Assembly: GCA_963773835.1 (NCBI GenBank)
Contig: CAVZCQ010000001.1
Location: 1,116,001 to 1,180,000 of the forward strand
DNA length: 64,000 bases
Reading direction: 5' to 3'
Source of the DNA: JOPF136 sp963773835
GTDB lineage: Bacteria; Acidobacteriota; Terriglobia; Acidiferrales; UBA7541
Shown: positions 40,820 through 49,505 of the stretch, piece by piece
How the letters are laid out: every line of letters begins with the position of its first letter
Position numbering within the stretch: the stretch's first letter is position 1
The notes under the pieces: model-generated
What the model saw: the letters and a program-made list of their open reading frames with translations, nothing else
Told to the model about the DNA's origin: nothing
Databases searched by the model: none
Program-made: the position numbers and the translations under genes

Positions 40820-41938
40820 GTGTTTAGGCACACAATCTCCCTGGGCCGCATTTTCGGCATTGAAATCGACCTCGATTACTCCTGGTTTCTCGTCTTCGGT
40901 TTGCTCACCTGGATTCTCGCCGTCAGTTATTATCCCGTTGAATTCCATAACTGGAGCCAGGGGCAATACTGGCTGATGGGCGCGGTCACCTCGATCCTGC
41001 TCTTTGCCAGCGTTCTCTTCCATGAACTCGGCCACTCGGTGGTGGCCATGCACTACGGAATTCCCGTCCCGCGCATCACTCTGTTTATTTTCGGAGGCGT
41101 CGCCCAGATCGCCCAGGAGCCGGAAAGCGCCCTTTCCGAATTCTGGATCGCCATCGCTGGTCCGGTGGTCAGCGTCCTGCTGGCCGTGATCTGCTGGGAG
41201 CTGACGCCTTTCTTCGCCAACGTTGCCCCGCTGCTGGCGCTGGCCAAATACCTGGCTCTGCTCAATTTTGTCCTGGCCATTTTCAATCTGGTTCCGGGCT
41301 TCCCTCTCGATGGCGGGCGAGTATTCCGCGCCATCATTTGGGGCATCACCCACAGCTTCCAGCGCGCCACCACGATTGCGGCGGTCACCGGACAGGGATT
41401 CGGTTACCTCTTCATCTTTGCCGGCGTGTGGATGGTGCTCTCCGGCAGCATCTTTAACGGTATCTGGATCGCGTTCATCGGCTGGTACCTGGAGAGCGCG
41501 GCGAAGAGCCAGATCCAGATGCAGCTCATCAAAAACGTGCTGGCCGGCCATCAGGTGTCGGAGATCATGCGGCACGATTTCCAGGGCGTGCCCTCCGCGA
41601 CCACCCTGCAGGACCTCGTGGACCATCATATTCTCGGGGCTGGCAGGCGGTCCTTCGTCGTCGATGGGGGCCACGGCCCCGCCGGCCTGGTGACGCTCTC
41701 AGCGGTTACGGCGGTGCCGCGCTCGGCCTGGCCCAGCACAACGGTGAATGAGGTGATGATCGTTCCGGAAAAGCTCGTTTCCGTCCAGCCCAGCACGGAA
41801 GCCTGGGAAGCGCTTGAAAAAATGGGGCGCGACGGGGTCAATCAACTGCCCGTGGTGTTGAACGGTGGCATCGTCGGCATGGTCTCCCGCGACGACGTCC
41901 TTCATTATCTGAGCCTTCGCCAAGCCTTCTCGAAGTGA
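40820..41938 (+). CDS. Site-2 protease-type M50 metalloprotease with CBS domains
   Basis: 372 residues, GTG start. Membrane part: LFHELGHSVVAMHYG (zinc HExxH) and FNLVPGFPLDGGRVFRAI (NPDG-type third ligand region with the family's LDGGR) place it in the M50B family; about six helices. Residues about 245-365 form two CBS domains (VSEIMRHDFQGVPSATTLQDLVDHH and VNEVMIVPEKLVSVQPSTEAWEALEKMGRDGVNQLPVV), which bind adenine nucleotides or SAM. Such proteases cut membrane-bound regulators, here possibly gated by cell energy state. The HtrA gene follows 56 bases later, so an envelope stress unit of two proteases is likely. Confidence 0.92.
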   Translation: MFRHTISLGRIFGIEIDLDYSWFLVFGLLTWILAVSYYPVEFHNWSQGQYWLMGAVTSILLFASVLFHELGHSVVAMHYGIPVPRITLFIFGGVAQIAQEPESALSEFWIAIAGPVVSVLLAVICWELTPFFANVAPLLALAKYLALLNFVLAIFNLVPGFPLDGGRVFRAIIWGITHSFQRATTIAAVTGQGFGYLFIFAGVWMVLSGSIFNGIWIAFIGWYLESAAKSQIQMQLIKNVLAGHQVSEIMRHDFQGVPSATTLQDLVDHHILGAGRRSFVVDGGHGPAGLVTLSAVTAVPRSAWPSTTVNEVMIVPEKLVSVQPSTEAWEALEKMGRDGVNQLPVVLNGGIVGMVSRDDVLHYLSLRQAFSK

Positions 41939-41994
41939 GCATCGCGTGGAGAAAGATGCGGGATTCTCCGCTTCCAGTTCAAGGAGGGAGAGTA

Positions 41995-43527
41995 ATGAGC
42001 ACTACTACTCGGAACAGCCGGCCATTGATGACCATGGCTTTTATCATGGCCATTCTCCTAGGGGGAGTATTTCTCGGCGCAAAAGTCATGCATTTGCCGG
42101 CTCAGAGCACGGGTCACATGCAGCCGGTGTCGTTCAAGATGGATCTCAGTCCGGCTCCCGTCAGCCTGGCGCAGTTCAAGGATGGATTTGCTTCCGTCGT
42201 GGACCCTGCCCTGGCGGGGGTGGTGAATATCTCCTCGACGAAAATCGTCAAACGGCCCAACACGCCCAACATTTTTGACGATCCTTTCTTCCGCCAGTTT
42301 TTCGGCAATCAGTTCGGCGCGCCCAATAGGGAGCCGCAATCCTCCGGGCCGCAAACGGAAAAGGAATACGCCCTCGGCTCCGGCGTGATCGTGAACCCTG
42401 ATGGTTACATCATCACCAACAATCACGTGGTTTCGGGCGCCACCGACATCCAGGTGTTCACTCCGGACAAGAAGAAGTACACGGCCCGGGTGATCGGCAC
42501 CGATCCGCGCACCGACATCGCCGTGCTCCACATTGATGCTCACGGACTGCCCCCTCTCACCCTCGGCGATTCCTCGAAACTCAAAGTCGGCGATATCGTC
42601 TTCGCGATTGGCGATCCGCTGGGCATCGGAGAAACCGCCACCATGGGCATCGTCAGCGCCACCGGCCGCGGACTCGGCGGCGCCATCGAACACTACGAGG
42701 ATTTCATCCAGACGGATGCCGCCATCAATCCGGGCAATTCCGGCGGCGCCCTCATCGACACGCGTGGCAACCTGATCGGTATCAATACGGCCATCATCAC
42801 CGGCGGCAACGGCGGCGGCAATGAAGGCATCGGCTTTGCCATTCCTATCAATATGGCCCGCAACGTCATGGAGCAGATCCTGGCGCACGGCAAGGTCGTC
42901 CGCGGCTACCTCGGCGTTACGATCCAGTCTGTTGATCCCGATATGGCCAAGGCATTTGGTCTCAGCCATGGCGGCGGCGCGTTGATTGCGGATGCCCGCT
43001 CCGGCAGCCCTGCCGCAAAGGGAGGCCTCGAGCGCGGCGACGTCATTCTCGAGATGGACGGCCAAGCCGTGAACGGGCCGGACGACCTCAGCGTTCGCGT
43101 CTCGGAGATGGCGCCCGGCACAGTCGTGCACTTCAAAGTCTTCCGCAACGGCCAGGACCACGACATCGCTGTCACGCTGGGTGAATTCCCCGCGGAAAGC
43201 GCTACGGGCCAGGGAGTTGAAGGCGGCGGCGCGGGCGAGAGCGCGGGCATCTCAGGCTTGCAGGTACAGGACCTCACTCCCGCCATCGCTCGCCAGCTCA
43301 AAGTCCCATCCAGCACCACCGGCGTCGTCATCACTGAAGTGGATGCCTCGAGCGCTGCGGCGGCCGCAGGCCTGCAGCAGGGGGACATCATCCAGGAGGT
43401 CAACCGCAAGCCCGTACACAACGTCAGCGAATACGAGCGGGCGGTCGCAGGCTCCGCCAAACAGTCGGTTCTTCTGCTCGTCAACCGGGCTGGCTCCACT
43501 CATTACGTCGTGGTCACACCTCAGTAG
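41995..43527 (+). CDS. degP: HtrA/DegP-type serine protease with two PDZ domains
   Basis: 510 residues from ATG 41995, which follows the strong ribosome binding site AAGGAGGGAG; the upstream codon at 41935 overlaps the previous gene. A signal anchor (MTMAFIMAILLGGVFLGAKV) is followed by a chymotrypsin-like domain with His in TNNHVV, Asp in RTDIAVL and Ser in NPGNSGGAL, and two PDZ domains (GYLGVTIQSVDPDMAKAFG; LQVQDLTPAIARQLKVP). This periplasmic protease/chaperone degrades misfolded envelope proteins. It is next to the site-2 protease, its functional partner in envelope-stress pathways. A strong hairpin follows its stop. Confidence 0.94.
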   Translation: MSTTTRNSRPLMTMAFIMAILLGGVFLGAKVMHLPAQSTGHMQPVSFKMDLSPAPVSLAQFKDGFASVVDPALAGVVNISSTKIVKRPNTPNIFDDPFFRQFFGNQFGAPNREPQSSGPQTEKEYALGSGVIVNPDGYIITNNHVVSGATDIQVFTPDKKKYTARVIGTDPRTDIAVLHIDAHGLPPLTLGDSSKLKVGDIVFAIGDPLGIGETATMGIVSATGRGLGGAIEHYEDFIQTDAAINPGNSGGALIDTRGNLIGINTAIITGGNGGGNEGIGFAIPINMARNVMEQILAHGKVVRGYLGVTIQSVDPDMAKAFGLSHGGGALIADARSGSPAAKGGLERGDVILEMDGQAVNGPDDLSVRVSEMAPGTVVHFKVFRNGQDHDIAVTLGEFPAESATGQGVEGGGAGESAGISGLQVQDLTPAIARQLKVPSSTTGVVITEVDASSAAAAAGLQQGDIIQEVNRKPVHNVSEYERAVAGSAKQSVLLLVNRAGSTHYVVVTPQ

Positions 43528-43548
43528 CCGCAGACGGATTTTTTGCGC

Positions 43549-43580
43549 ATCGTGGAGCCCCAGGCGACGGGCTCCACGAT
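43549..43580 (+). terminator. Strong hairpin after degP
   Basis: ATCGTGGAGCCC (43549-43560) pairs perfectly with GGGCTCCACGAT (43569-43580) around an 8-base loop. No T-tract follows on +; TTTTTT lies just before it (43538-43543). The rest of 43528-43860 contains no supportable gene. Confidence 0.6.
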
Positions 43581-43819
43581 CGCGGAATTCTCCGAAGCGT
43601 GGCTCGAAAGCGGCAAAGGATCAGGGGGAGAGATTGCCGGTCGATATTGGAAACGTAGCCCGGGTCACGTGCAGCGATCACCAAACCGGCAGCGTCGGCC
43701 CCGGATTGGCCCCGGCGCGGGCCGCGCCTCGCGTCGGGCCGGCTCGAGTTACATCTCCGATTTCCGCCGGGCAGACGAACGAAGGCTTTGCATTTCCGGG
43801 CCCACGGCTCACGCCCGCG

Positions 43820-43835
43820 CGTGATATCAGTCACA
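43820..43835. promoter_or_regulatory. CRP/FNR-like operator upstream of the alcohol dehydrogenase gene
   Basis: CGTGA-TATCAG-TCACA has the symmetry and spacing of CRP/FNR-family sites (TGTGA-N6-TCACA), with one mismatch in the left half. It lies 47 bases upstream of the ADH start, in a position suitable for activation. The cognate regulator is not in the window. Confidence 0.5.
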
Positions 43836-43881
43836 TCGCCGCGGGCCGTTTGCCACCACAATGGAGTTTGGAGGGAAAGAC

Positions 43882-44988
43882 ATGAGTGCAATGACTCAGC
43901 AACGTACAGCAGAACCGAAATCCCAAACCAAGACCATGAACGCCTTCGTGATGCGGGGGATCGGCAAGGTCGGCTTTCTCGAAAAGCCCTTGCCGCAGGA
44001 CCCCGGTCCCAACGGCGCAATTATCAAGACCACCCGCGCGCTGGTCTGCACCTCGGACGCGCACACCGTGGCTGGCGCGATCGGCGACCGAACGGATCTG
44101 ACGCTCGGCCACGAAGCCGTCGGCATCGTCTATAAACTCGGCAGCGAAGTGAAATGCGTCAAAGAGGGCGACCGCGTCGCTGTCAACGCCATCACCCCTT
44201 GCTACAAGTGCACCAACTGCCTGCGCGGATTCACGTCGCAATGCACCGGGATGCTGGGCGGCTGGAAATTCGCCAACATCAAGGACGGCGTCTTCGCTGA
44301 ATACTTCCATGTGAACGACGCGGAAGCCAATCTCGCTCTTATCCCCCGGGCTGTGCCCGACGAAAAGGCCGTGTACACCACGGACATGATGTCCACCGGC
44401 TTCATGGGAGCCGAGCATGCCAATATCCCCCTCGGCGGCAGCGTCGCCATCTTTGCGCAAGGCCCCGTCGGGCTGATGGCCACCGTAGGCGCCCGCTTGC
44501 TCGGAGCCGGCCTGGTGATCGTCGTGGAGACCGTTCCGAAGCGCAAAGAACTCGCCAAGCACTTCGGCGCAGACGTGGTCGTCGATTTTCGCGAAAAGGA
44601 TCCGGTCCAGGCCATTCTCGACCTCACGGGCGGCGAGGGCGTCGACTCCGCCATCGAGGCGCTCGGCTCGGAAACCACTTTCGAGGCCTGCATCAAGGCC
44701 ACCCGCCCTGGCGGCACGATTTCCAACGCCGGCTATCACGGCCGTGGCGACTTCCTCAAAATTCCGCGCGTCGCCTGGGGAGTTGGCATGGGTGACAAAA
44801 CCATCCGCACCGGCCTGTGCCCCGGCGGGAGGGAACGCATGCAGCGCCTGCTCCGTCTGCTCGAAACCGGTCGCGTGGATCCCACGCCGCTCACCACGCA
44901 CCAATTCAAATTTGCCGATTTGCCCAAAGCGTTTCACTTGATGGAAACCAAAGAGGATGGCATCCTCAAACCGCTGATTCTTTTTTAG
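43882..44988 (+). CDS. Zinc-dependent secondary alcohol dehydrogenase
   Basis: 368 residues from ATG 43882, seven bases after GGAGG (43870-43874). It follows the short-loop secondary alcohol dehydrogenase type of Thermoanaerobacter brockii and Clostridium beijerinckii: GKVGFLEKPLP, the zinc Cys in LVCTSDAHTV, His-Glu in LGHEAVGIV, GMLGGWKFANIKDGVFAEYFHVNDAEANLA, the zinc Asp in TTDMMSTGFMGAE, and GLCPGGRERMQRLL. The NADP-binding motif GSRP of those enzymes is replaced by VETVPKR, with an acid at the end of strand 2, so NAD+ is the likelier cofactor. It reduces ketones or aldehydes or oxidises secondary alcohols in the cytoplasm. A CRP/FNR-like site precedes it. Confidence 0.9.
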   Translation: MSAMTQQRTAEPKSQTKTMNAFVMRGIGKVGFLEKPLPQDPGPNGAIIKTTRALVCTSDAHTVAGAIGDRTDLTLGHEAVGIVYKLGSEVKCVKEGDRVAVNAITPCYKCTNCLRGFTSQCTGMLGGWKFANIKDGVFAEYFHVNDAEANLALIPRAVPDEKAVYTTDMMSTGFMGAEHANIPLGGSVAIFAQGPVGLMATVGARLLGAGLVIVVETVPKRKELAKHFGADVVVDFREKDPVQAILDLTGGEGVDSAIEALGSETTFEACIKATRPGGTISNAGYHGRGDFLKIPRVAWGVGMGDKTIRTGLCPGGRERMQRLLRLLETGRVDPTPLTTHQFKFADLPKAFHLMETKEDGILKPLILF

Positions 44989-45057
44989 CCGTGCGAGGCC
45001 GCGGAGCGGCGCGGACACATCCGGGGAGGGCCCAGGCCCGCTCCATTCAGGCGTGTC

Positions 45058-45501
45058 GTGAAAATCCTTCTCGCCATGGACGATTCGCCCTTTTCGGAGG
45101 CGGCGCTCCAAGCCGTCATCGAGCGCTTCAAGCCACACGGCTCCGAGGTGCGCGTCATTACCGTCCTCGACCTGCTCAACTATTTCACCAGCGAGGAAGC
45201 TGCCAGGGACTACCTCCCGGAGATCGATGCCATCCGCCGCGAGCGCCTGAAGCAGGCGGAACAGATGCTCCAGCGTGCCGCGCGTCTGCTCCAGGCCGCG
45301 GGCTTCAGCACCAGCACGGGCATTTCCGAGGGCAATCCCAAGAGCCGTATCCTCGAGTTGGCCGCGGATTGGCACGCGGACCAAATCGTCATGGGTTCCC
45401 ATGGACGCAAGGGCTTCGAGCACGCCCTGCTCGGCAGCGTCTCCGAGGCCGTCGTCCATCACGCCCCGTGCTCGGTGGAAATCGTTCGCCCTCGGTCCTG
45501 A
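45058..45501 (+). CDS. Universal stress protein (UspA family)
   Basis: 147 residues, GTG start, single USP domain. It starts with KILLAMDDSPFSEAAL and ends with the ATP-binding motif region VMGSHGRKGFEHALLGSVSEAVVHHAPCSVEIV, in which the G-x2-G-x9-G-S spacing of ATP-binding members is kept. Such proteins are often induced with fermentation genes under stress or low oxygen. It lies between ADH (69 bases) and acetate kinase (132 bases), in the same orientation. Confidence 0.92.
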   Translation: MKILLAMDDSPFSEAALQAVIERFKPHGSEVRVITVLDLLNYFTSEEAARDYLPEIDAIRRERLKQAEQMLQRAARLLQAAGFSTSTGISEGNPKSRILELAADWHADQIVMGSHGRKGFEHALLGSVSEAVVHHAPCSVEIVRPRS

Positions 45502-45633
45502 TTTTGATACCGGTCCCCGGTCAAGCGCGCTTCTGGCGTGGAAGCCTCGAGCAGCTCATCGGCAATCGATGGGGCGGCTTGCACCGCGCGCCTTGAGGAT
45601 CGGAGACTTCGTCCGTCAGGATGCATTGCACGC

Positions 45634-46836
45634 ATGCCGTCGAACGCACAACAGGTGCTCACTCTCAACAGCGGCTCTTCCAGCCTGAAGCTCGCGGTGT
45701 ACCAGCTTGGCCAGACGGAGGCTCTTTTTTTCGCGGCCAATGTGAGCCGCATCGGCCATTCCACCAGCCGAATCAGCGTATCTGGGGCGGCTGCCCGGAA
45801 TGTGCCGGATGTCGAGGCCGCCCTAGGCACTCCCAATGAAGCGTTGGCCGCTGCTCTGCAATTGCTTGAGAAGCATGCGCCCCAATCGCGCATCGATGCC
45901 GTTAGTCATCGACTCGTGCACGGCGGCCCACGCCACAAGCAGCCGCAGCGCATCACCCCGCAGCTCCTCGGCGAACTCCGCGAACTCGTCCCCATCGATC
46001 CGGACCACATGCCTCAGGCCATCGATGGCATCGAGGCATCCCTCGGAAAATTTCCTTCGGCACCGCAATTCGCCTGTTTCGACACCTCCTTCCACCGCGC
46101 CATGCCCCGAGTTGCCCAGCTTTGCCCCCTCCCCATGCGCTATTTCGACAAGGGGGTTCTGCGTTACGGCTTCCACGGTATCTCATACGAATACATTCTG
46201 TCGGAACTGCTCGCCCTGGCCGGCGAGCGCGCCGCAGGACGAGTTGTGGTCGCGCATCTCGGCAATGGCGCCAGCATGGCCGCTATTCATTCCGGTAGCA
46301 GCCTGGACACCTCCATGGGTTTCACTCCCACCTCCGGGCTTCTCATGGGCACTCGCTGCGGCGACCTCGACCCCGGCGTCATCCCCTACCTGCTCGCGCA
46401 CCACAACACCTCGCTCGAGGATCTGGGTGCTTTGCTCAACAAGCGCTCTGGCCTGCTGGGCATGTCCGGTGTCAGCGAAGACATGCGCGAGTTGCTTGAT
46501 CAGGAGGCTGCCAATCCGGACGCTGCCGCCGCCGTCGCCCTGTTCTGCTATCGAGCCAAGAAATACGTCGCGTCCTATGCCGCCGTTCTCGGCGGCCTCG
46601 ATATTCTTGTATTCACCGCGGGCATCGGTGAAAACTCGCCAGCCGTCCGAGAACGTATCTGCGGCGGCATGGAGTGGCTCGGGATCCGCATCGATCCCGC
46701 GCGCAATCGTTTGAATGCCCCCGTCATTTCGACGGACGACAGCCGCGTTGACATCCGTGTAATCAAAACGAACGAGAATCTAATGCTCGCGCGCCACGCC
46801 GCCGCGCTGCTCAAAGACGGCCAGGAATGTGGATAG
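45634..46836 (+). CDS. ackA: Acetate kinase
   Basis: 400 residues from ATG 45634; the frame upstream lacks homology. All ASKHA motifs are present: LTLNSGSSSLKLAVY, HRLVHGG, the catalytic Asp in CFDTSFHR, HLGNGASMAA, DTSMGFTPTSG, GTRCGDLDPG and FTAGIGENS. It converts acetyl phosphate and ADP to acetate and ATP. The phosphoketolase gene that supplies acetyl phosphate starts right after its stop (AGGAG of the next ribosome site overlaps the TAG), so the pair is a functional unit. No phosphotransacetylase gene is visible. Confidence 0.95.
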   Translation: MPSNAQQVLTLNSGSSSLKLAVYQLGQTEALFFAANVSRIGHSTSRISVSGAAARNVPDVEAALGTPNEALAAALQLLEKHAPQSRIDAVSHRLVHGGPRHKQPQRITPQLLGELRELVPIDPDHMPQAIDGIEASLGKFPSAPQFACFDTSFHRAMPRVAQLCPLPMRYFDKGVLRYGFHGISYEYILSELLALAGERAAGRVVVAHLGNGASMAAIHSGSSLDTSMGFTPTSGLLMGTRCGDLDPGVIPYLLAHHNTSLEDLGALLNKRSGLLGMSGVSEDMRELLDQEAANPDAAAAVALFCYRAKKYVASYAAVLGGLDILVFTAGIGENSPAVRERICGGMEWLGIRIDPARNRLNAPVISTDDSRVDIRVIKTNENLMLARHAAALLKDGQECG

Positions 46837-46847
46837 GAGACACCGCC

Positions 46848-49430
46848 ATGACCACCAGGGCAGGGAAACAGAGCAAACGGAAGAAATCGCGTCCGCTACA
46901 GGCGTCCTCCGCGGCCTCTCCCGCCGGCAATTCCACTTTTGTCTTCGACGCCGCCCTCTCCACCGCGGTCAAAGCCAACGGCAGGCCCCGCGCCGCGCAG
47001 GCGCGCCCCAAAGGGCCCCTCTCGCCCGAAATGCTCGACCGCATGAACCGCTATTGGGCCGCGGCCAACTTCCTTACAGTCGGTCAAATCTATCTATTGG
47101 AGAATCCACTCCTGCGCGAGCCCCTCGCGGCCTCCCACATCAAGCCGCGGCTGTTGGGCCACTGGGGAACTTCCGCCGGACAGAATTTTATCTACGTCCA
47201 CCTGAACCGCCTGATCCAACAGCACGACGCCAGCGTCATCTATATCGCCGGGCCGGGACACTGCGGGCCGTCACTAAACGCCCATTCCTACCTCGAGGGC
47301 ACCTATTCTGAAGTCCACCACGAAATCAGCCAGGACGCGCAGGGCATGCGATTGTTCTTCCGCCAGTTCTCCACGCCCGGGGGTGTCCCCAGCCACTGCG
47401 GCCCTCACGTGCCGAATTCGATTCACGAAGGAGGCGAGCTCGGCTACGCGCTGCTCCACGCGTTCGGGGCTGCCTTTGACAATCCTGACCTGGTCGTCGC
47501 CTGCGTGGTCGGCGACGGCGAAGCGGAAACCTGCCCGCTCGAAGGCAGTTGGAAGGGCGTAAAGTTTCTGAACCCCGTGCGCGATGGCTCCGTCCTCCCC
47601 ATTCTCCATCTGAACGGCTACAAAATCTCCGGCCCCACGGTGCAGGCTCGCACCAGCGACGCCGATCTCACCGCGCTCTACACCGGCCACGGCTACAAAC
47701 CTTATTTCGTTGAAGGCGACGAGCCCGCCGCCATGCACCAGTCGTTCGCCTCCACGCTTGACGCGTGTTACGCCGAAATTCGCGCCATTCAGAGAGATGC
47801 GCGCAAGAACGGTTTTAAGCGCCGTCCCGCCTGGCCCATGATTATCCTCCGCACGCCCAAGGGATGGAGCGGCCCCAAAGAGGTTGACTCCGTTCCCATC
47901 GAAGGCACCTTCCGCGCCCATCAGGTTCCCCTCGCCAACGTCCGTGAAGATCCCGCGCACCTCGCCCTTCTCGAATCCTGGATGCAGAGTTACAGGCCCG
48001 GCGAACTGTTCGACCGGAGCGGCCGCCTGATCCCCGAGCTCCGCTCCCTGGCGCCCCGTGGCGATCGTCGCATGGGGGCCAATCCCAGCGTCAATGGCGG
48101 GCGCGTGCTCGGAGCGCTCGATCTGCCCGAGTTCACAAACTACGCCCTCGAAGTTCCTGGCCCCGGCCAGGTGGTCGCCGAAGCTCCCCGCAAGCTCGGC
48201 GAGTTCTTCCGCGACGTCATCCGGCGGAATCCCCGCAACTTCCGGCTGTTCTGTCCCGATGAGACAAATTCGAACCGCCTCAACGCCGTCTTCGAGACCA
48301 CCACGCGCTGCAGCGTGGAAGAGACCATTTCCATCGATGACAAAATCGGCCCCGATGGCCGCATCATGGAAGTCCTGAGCGAGCACTGCTGCCAGGGTTG
48401 GCTGGAGGGGTATCTGCTCACCGGACGCCACGGCGCCTGGGCCTCCTACGAGGCCTTCGCCCAGGTGGTAGACTCCATGCTCACCCAGCACGCCAAATGG
48501 CTCGAGGAATCGCTGAATTTTCCGTGGCGTAAGCCGGTCGCTTCGTTGAACGTCTTCCTGACCAGCCACGCCTGGCGTAACGACCACAACGGGTTCAGCC
48601 ACCAGGCCCCCGGATTCGTGGACAATGCGCTCGCCCGCCGCAGCGAGGCCATCCGCATCTATTACCCTCCCGACAGCAATTGCCTCCTCAGCGTTTTCGA
48701 CCACTGCCTGCGCAGCCGCAACTACGTCAATCTCGTCACTTGCGGCAAACAGTTAGAGCTCCAGTGGCTGGACATGGACCTGGCCCGCGAACATTGCTCC
48801 CGGGGCGCCTCCATCTGGAAGTTCGCATCTAACGACGCCGCCTCCGATCCCGACGTCATCCTCGCCTGCGCCGGCGACGTCCCCACGCTCGAAACCTGCG
48901 CCGCCTGGCTCCTCCGGAAGCATGTCCCTGAAATCAAAGTCCGGGTAGTGAATCTCGTGGACCTCAGCGTCCTAATGTTTCCGGGAGACCATCCTCACGG
49001 CATGGACGATATTTCCTTTGAGGCTTTGTTCACTCGCGATATTCCCGTGATCTTCGCTTTTCACGGCTACCCCTGGGTCATCCACCCCATGGTCCATGGC
49101 CGACCTAACGAAGGCCGGTTCCACGTCCGCGGTTTTCGGGACCGCGGAACCACCACGACGCCCTTCGACATGGTCGTGCTCAACAAAATGAGCCGCTTCC
49201 ATCTCGCCATGGACGCTCTCAAATACGTCACCCGCCTCCGCTCCCGCGCCTCCGACGTCGTCGATACCTTCAATCGCAAACTGAACGAACACCACTCCTA
49301 CATCCGCGACTATTTCGAGGACATGCCGGAGATCCGCAACTGGCACTGGACCGCCGATTTCAGCGAACCCACGGAGCCGCCCCCGTTTGCCAAAGGCCAT
49401 ACGCGCGGCCAGGTGTTCAGCGATGCGTAA
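46848..49430 (+). CDS. xfp: Xylulose-5-phosphate/fructose-6-phosphate phosphoketolase
   Basis: 860 residues from ATG 46848. After a basic N-terminal extension of about 65 residues (TTRAGKQSKRKKSRP) the protein matches phosphoketolases: YWAAANFLTVGQIYL, LLGHWGTSAGQNFIYVHLNR, FSTPGGVPSHCGPHVPNSIHEGGELGY, the thiamine diphosphate motif VVGDGEAETCPLEGSWKG, FCPDETNSNRL and FHGYPWVIHPMVHGR. Where many relatives have GPGHGG it reads GPGHCGP. It splits xylulose 5-P or fructose 6-P with phosphate to acetyl phosphate and a shorter sugar phosphate. It lies between ackA and phosphoglucomutase, which defines the pathway. Confidence 0.95.
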   Translation: MTTRAGKQSKRKKSRPLQASSAASPAGNSTFVFDAALSTAVKANGRPRAAQARPKGPLSPEMLDRMNRYWAAANFLTVGQIYLLENPLLREPLAASHIKPRLLGHWGTSAGQNFIYVHLNRLIQQHDASVIYIAGPGHCGPSLNAHSYLEGTYSEVHHEISQDAQGMRLFFRQFSTPGGVPSHCGPHVPNSIHEGGELGYALLHAFGAAFDNPDLVVACVVGDGEAETCPLEGSWKGVKFLNPVRDGSVLPILHLNGYKISGPTVQARTSDADLTALYTGHGYKPYFVEGDEPAAMHQSFASTLDACYAEIRAIQRDARKNGFKRRPAWPMIILRTPKGWSGPKEVDSVPIEGTFRAHQVPLANVREDPAHLALLESWMQSYRPGELFDRSGRLIPELRSLAPRGDRRMGANPSVNGGRVLGALDLPEFTNYALEVPGPGQVVAEAPRKLGEFFRDVIRRNPRNFRLFCPDETNSNRLNAVFETTTRCSVEETISIDDKIGPDGRIMEVLSEHCCQGWLEGYLLTGRHGAWASYEAFAQVVDSMLTQHAKWLEESLNFPWRKPVASLNVFLTSHAWRNDHNGFSHQAPGFVDNALARRSEAIRIYYPPDSNCLLSVFDHCLRSRNYVNLVTCGKQLELQWLDMDLAREHCSRGASIWKFASNDAASDPDVILACAGDVPTLETCAAWLLRKHVPEIKVRVVNLVDLSVLMFPGDHPHGMDDISFEALFTRDIPVIFAFHGYPWVIHPMVHGRPNEGRFHVRGFRDRGTTTTPFDMVVLNKMSRFHLAMDALKYVTRLRSRASDVVDTFNRKLNEHHSYIRDYFEDMPEIRNWHWTADFSEPTEPPPFAKGHTRGQVFSDA

Positions 49431-49505
49431 CCCTCATGCCGCGACTCTGCCCGCTCGATTTCCGTCGTGCGCTCCCGCGAACATGCTGCCGCATGGAGGT
49501 GAGGC

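Noticed and set aside
40495..40827. Possible small gene between antiporter and site-2 protease
   Set aside because: It overlaps both neighbours, has no ribosome site and an Arg/Ser-rich composition without features.
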